Assembly: GCA_944390115.1 (NCBI GenBank)
Contig: CALXOW010000001.1
Location: forward strand, 58,233 to 122,232
Reading direction: 5' to 3'
From: an uncultured Anaerobiospirillum sp.
GTDB taxonomy: Bacteria; Pseudomonadota; Gammaproteobacteria; Enterobacterales; Succinivibrionaceae
DNA: 64,000 nucleotides
The notes beneath the pieces are model-generated. The model ran no database searches, was not told where the DNA came from, and worked only from the letters and a program-made list of their open reading frames with translations. Positions 61,948 through 64,000 of the stretch are shown piece after piece. Position numbers and translations under genes: made by a program. The number at the start of each line of letters is the position of its first letter. The stretch's first letter is position 1.

Positions 61948-62199
61948 GGTTAACTCCTTATTTTGCAAAAACGCAGAGCGCGGCGGTATGCCCCGAGCTG
62001 CGTGAGAGGATGACGCTGTGCTGATACCATATTTTGGTCAGCACAGGTCAATGGAGGTAATGACCCCTAAACGGCCCGTGCCGCTGAGGCCCCGGTGAAC
62101 TAAGTGGAGCTAATGAGACTTGAAGTCCAGCTGTTAGGTGAACTTCGAGCTCAAAAGCCACAAGGTGTGCGAGCTGAGCTCAGGGCGCTGCTTCTGCGC

Positions 62200-62676
62200 T
62201 TACTCGTCGCGCAGGATCTTGTAGGTCACGAGCAGCAACTCACTGGCAGTTTTGACATCTGCCATTAGGTGCTCAACTTTGGCCGGATCGTGAGGTGGAA
62301 AAGCATTCACGCCATCGACTGCTACAAACCGAGAAATGCTTTCGAAGGCCACATGAGACACGAGCAGGGCGTCGAGATTGGCGGGGCTATTGAGCAGGTG
62401 AAAGTTAATGGTGCGACCTATGACCTGCAGGTGCAGTGCCTCGAACAGGGCTCTTACTTGCTTGATACGGCCGTCACAGGCGAATAATTCAGAGTAGCGT
62501 GGTTTCAAGAGACCTGTGGCCGCACCTAGCCACACGGTCTCAAGAGCAGCGGCGGCCGAGTTGAAGACCCGTGGATCTAGGAGCTCAAACGTGCCATGGT
62601 AATTGGCTCTAATGGTTCTGATCGCATCAAGGGCTTGGAGAAAGAATGGGGCGTAGCTGTTTACAGCTTTATCCAA
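62200..62676 (-). CDS. Tandem family copy C, intact (158 aa)
   Basis: TTG start with AAGGAG six nucleotides upstream, in the position conserved across copies. Product: FFLQALDAIRTIRANYHGTFELLDPRVFN, then AATGLLKPRYSELFACDGRIKQVRALFEALHLQVIGRTINFHLLNSPANLDALLVSHVAFESISRF, ending KTASELLLVTYKILRDE. Helical, soluble, no signal or catalytic motif. No known family recognised. Confidence 0.65.
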   Translation of the reverse strand: MDKAVNSYAPFFLQALDAIRTIRANYHGTFELLDPRVFNSAAAALETVWLGAATGLLKPRYSELFACDGRIKQVRALFEALHLQVIGRTINFHLLNSPANLDALLVSHVAFESISRFVAVDGVNAFPPHDPAKVEHLMADVKTASELLLVTYKILRDE

Positions 62677-62924
62677 GGCAAACTCCTTATTTTGCAAAAA
62701 CGCAGAGCGAGGCGGTATGCCCCGAGCTGCGTTATAAGTGGACTCTGTACAGACACCATACTGAGATCCGCACTGGTCAATGGATGTAATTACCCCAAAC
62801 GGCGTGTGCCGCTTGGGTCAGTAAGTTAAAGAGGCTAATGAGGCTCGAAGTTCAGCTATTAGGTGAACTGCGAGCTTAAAAGGTCCGGGATGTGCAAGCC
62901 GCGCTCAACTCGCTGCTACTGCGA

Positions 62925-63395
62925 TTACTCGTCGCGCAGGATCTTGTAGGTCACACGCAGCAGCTCACTGGCCGCCTCGAGCTCTGCGGTGAGAAGTTCT
63001 CGGTTGATCTGCTCGTTGGCAGGAAAGGCATACTTATCCTCGACTGCTGCAAACTGGGAAATGCCTTTAAAGGCAATATGAGCCATAAGCAAGGCGTCGA
63101 GGTTATCAGGGGAGTTGATCCCGTAAAAGTTAATGGCGTTGTCCACGATCTGCTTATCCAGCGTCATGAACAGGGCTTCTACTTGGTTGATGCGACCGAT
63201 ACAGGTGAGCAATTCAGGATAGCGTGAGCTATGTAGTCCTGTGGCAGCGTTAAGCCAAACGACTTTAAGATAAGAGGCGGCTGCACTGAAGATCCGAGGA
63301 TTTGTGAGCGCGAACGTACCGTGGTAGTTGACTCTAATGTTTTTGAGTTCTGCGGCGGCTTGGTTAAAGACTGAGATGATGTCATTGTTATTCAT
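62925..63395 (-). CDS. Tandem family copy D, intact (156 aa)
   Basis: The only copy with an ATG start, preceded by AAAGAG. Product: VFNQAAAELKNIRVNYHGTFALTNPRIFSAAASYLKVVWLNAATGL, then INFYGINSPDNLDALLMAHIAFKGISQF, ending ELLRVTYKILRDE. Most diverged of the full-length copies. It lies first in transcription order. Function unknown. Confidence 0.65.
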   Translation of the reverse strand: MNNNDIISVFNQAAAELKNIRVNYHGTFALTNPRIFSAAASYLKVVWLNAATGLHSSRYPELLTCIGRINQVEALFMTLDKQIVDNAINFYGINSPDNLDALLMAHIAFKGISQFAAVEDKYAFPANEQINRELLTAELEAASELLRVTYKILRDE

Positions 63396-63853
63396 GACGA
63401 GCTCTTTACTTAAACAAGATAAAACACGCAGAGTGAGGCGGAAAGCCGCTTATCTCTGTATTTAAGACAAAATGAGTCTGTGAGCACCAACTGAGTTCTA
63501 AGAACAGTCTCGCCCACAGGGCTTGCGGTAAGATCTGATCTTGCACTTCATTAATATTGGGACTATGCCGCGTTGAGACGGCTGTTACTTTCGTGTAGGT
63601 GAGCGCTTGTTAGCGCATCAGTTGCCTCCTTGTGATGATTACAGTCTGCCTCCACACAGCCAATGCTTGACCGGCTGCCGCAGGCTCAGCTGGAGTGCCG
63701 TAAGTTAGACCGTAAGTATCAGAACTTAGGCGTCATTGCTCTGAAACCGCCATTATGTATATCGATGGCCATTTCTCGAACGGGCGCCTTGTCAGTGGTC
63801 CAATAGCCTTGGGCTTTCGTTTTGTGCCTAAGAGGAACTTGACCTGAGTGTCG
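63396..63853. other. Intergenic region upstream of copy D
   Basis: 458 bp without a gene. Contains GTTCTAAGAAC (palindromic) at about 63494-63505 and unremarkable sequence. Confidence 0.45.
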
Positions 63854-63940
63854 TTAATGCGCGAGCAATTTATAGGTCGCGTTGAGCAAGCCGATGGCAG
63901 CTTGGAAGTCAGCTGTCAACTGCTGCAGGTTTGTCTCATC
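63854..63940 (-). pseudogene. Tandem family copy E, 3' remnant
   Basis: Reads LQQLTADFQAAIGLLNATYKLL and a stop, matching the family C-terminus (LLTAELEAASELLRVTYKILRDE). An in-frame stop directly upstream (63941) cuts it off; the rest is lost or lies beyond the edge. Confidence 0.5.
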
Positions 63941-64000
63941 TTAATTTTTACCCCTATTAGGCTACAATGTTTTCCATGAAGAGCGCACCTTGTTCCTGTC

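Larger units (their letters stand above)
60834..63420 (-). repeat. Tandem array of a gene plus leader, unit about 700 bp
   Basis: Starts of successive copies are spaced about 950, 730 and 720 nt apart. Homology includes the noncoding DNA: CTCCTTATTTTGCAAAAACGCAG before copies and GGCGTGTGCCGCT-type and TTAGGTGAACTGCGA blocks between them. Confidence 0.7.

Overview
The window looks like the chromosome of a gammaproteobacterium, most likely a Succinivibrionaceae-type anaerobe. This rests on the his operon in enterobacterial order with a fused bifunctional hisB, on sucCD, MepA and TerC, and on repeated AAA-ATPase/PD-(D/E)XK genes. No rRNA or tRNA gene was seen to fix the taxonomy, so this is inference. 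A conserved housekeeping core is broken up by islands of defence-like, transposon-derived and unrecognised paralogous genes.

Region 1 (1-11.1 kb, minus strand) is a tightly packed operon. A DptF-like P-loop ATPase is followed by two different DptG-like proteins and a very large DptH-like protein that leaves the window at the left edge. I read it as the restriction half of a DNA phosphorothioation (Dnd/Dpt) defence system with a duplicated G subunit. The modification genes (dndBCDE) are not in the window. Region 2 (11.2-22.7 kb) has an MFS exporter, two Mrr-like paralogs whose nuclease core looks degenerate and which are separated by transposase debris, an Ala-rich unknown, the murein endopeptidase MepA, and a run of membrane or secreted genes (DUF1189-like, DUF1036-like, a polytopic GT-C-like protein).

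Region 3 (23.0-28.1 kb, minus) is an operon of a 405-aa unknown protein followed by five diverged tandem paralogs of about 240-270 aa. I do not recognise the family. Region 4 (28.2-37.6 kb) has a MYG1-family gene, a 1216-aa IS256-transposase-derived protein that seems to have lost two of three catalytic acids, TerC, and an AT-rich AAA-ATPase/nuclease gene. Region 5 (37.7-45.1 kb, minus) is hisGDCBHAFI, with a HisI that lacks HisE and a HisB with an insertion.

Region 6 (45.7-48.2 kb, plus) holds small membrane-protein genes, including four peptides of 26-28 aa in two paralogous pairs that are too short for normal gene calling. Region 7 (48.2-52.1 kb) has a PfkB kinase, sucCD with clear promoter and terminator, and an orphan RelB/DinJ-type antitoxin. 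Region 8 (52.4-59.3 kb) has a Type ISP-like methyltransferase/specificity protein without motor or nuclease, an ATP-grasp protein and a second AAA-ATPase/PD-(D/E)XK gene. Region 9 (60-64 kb) has two small unknown genes and a tandem array of a roughly 155-aa gene family: two intact copies, one truncated, one 3' remnant, and one interrupted by a 218-bp MITE with 8-bp target duplication. Removing the MITE and one duplication restores the reading frame.

Functions come from recognised motifs and recalled family patterns. No database search was run.
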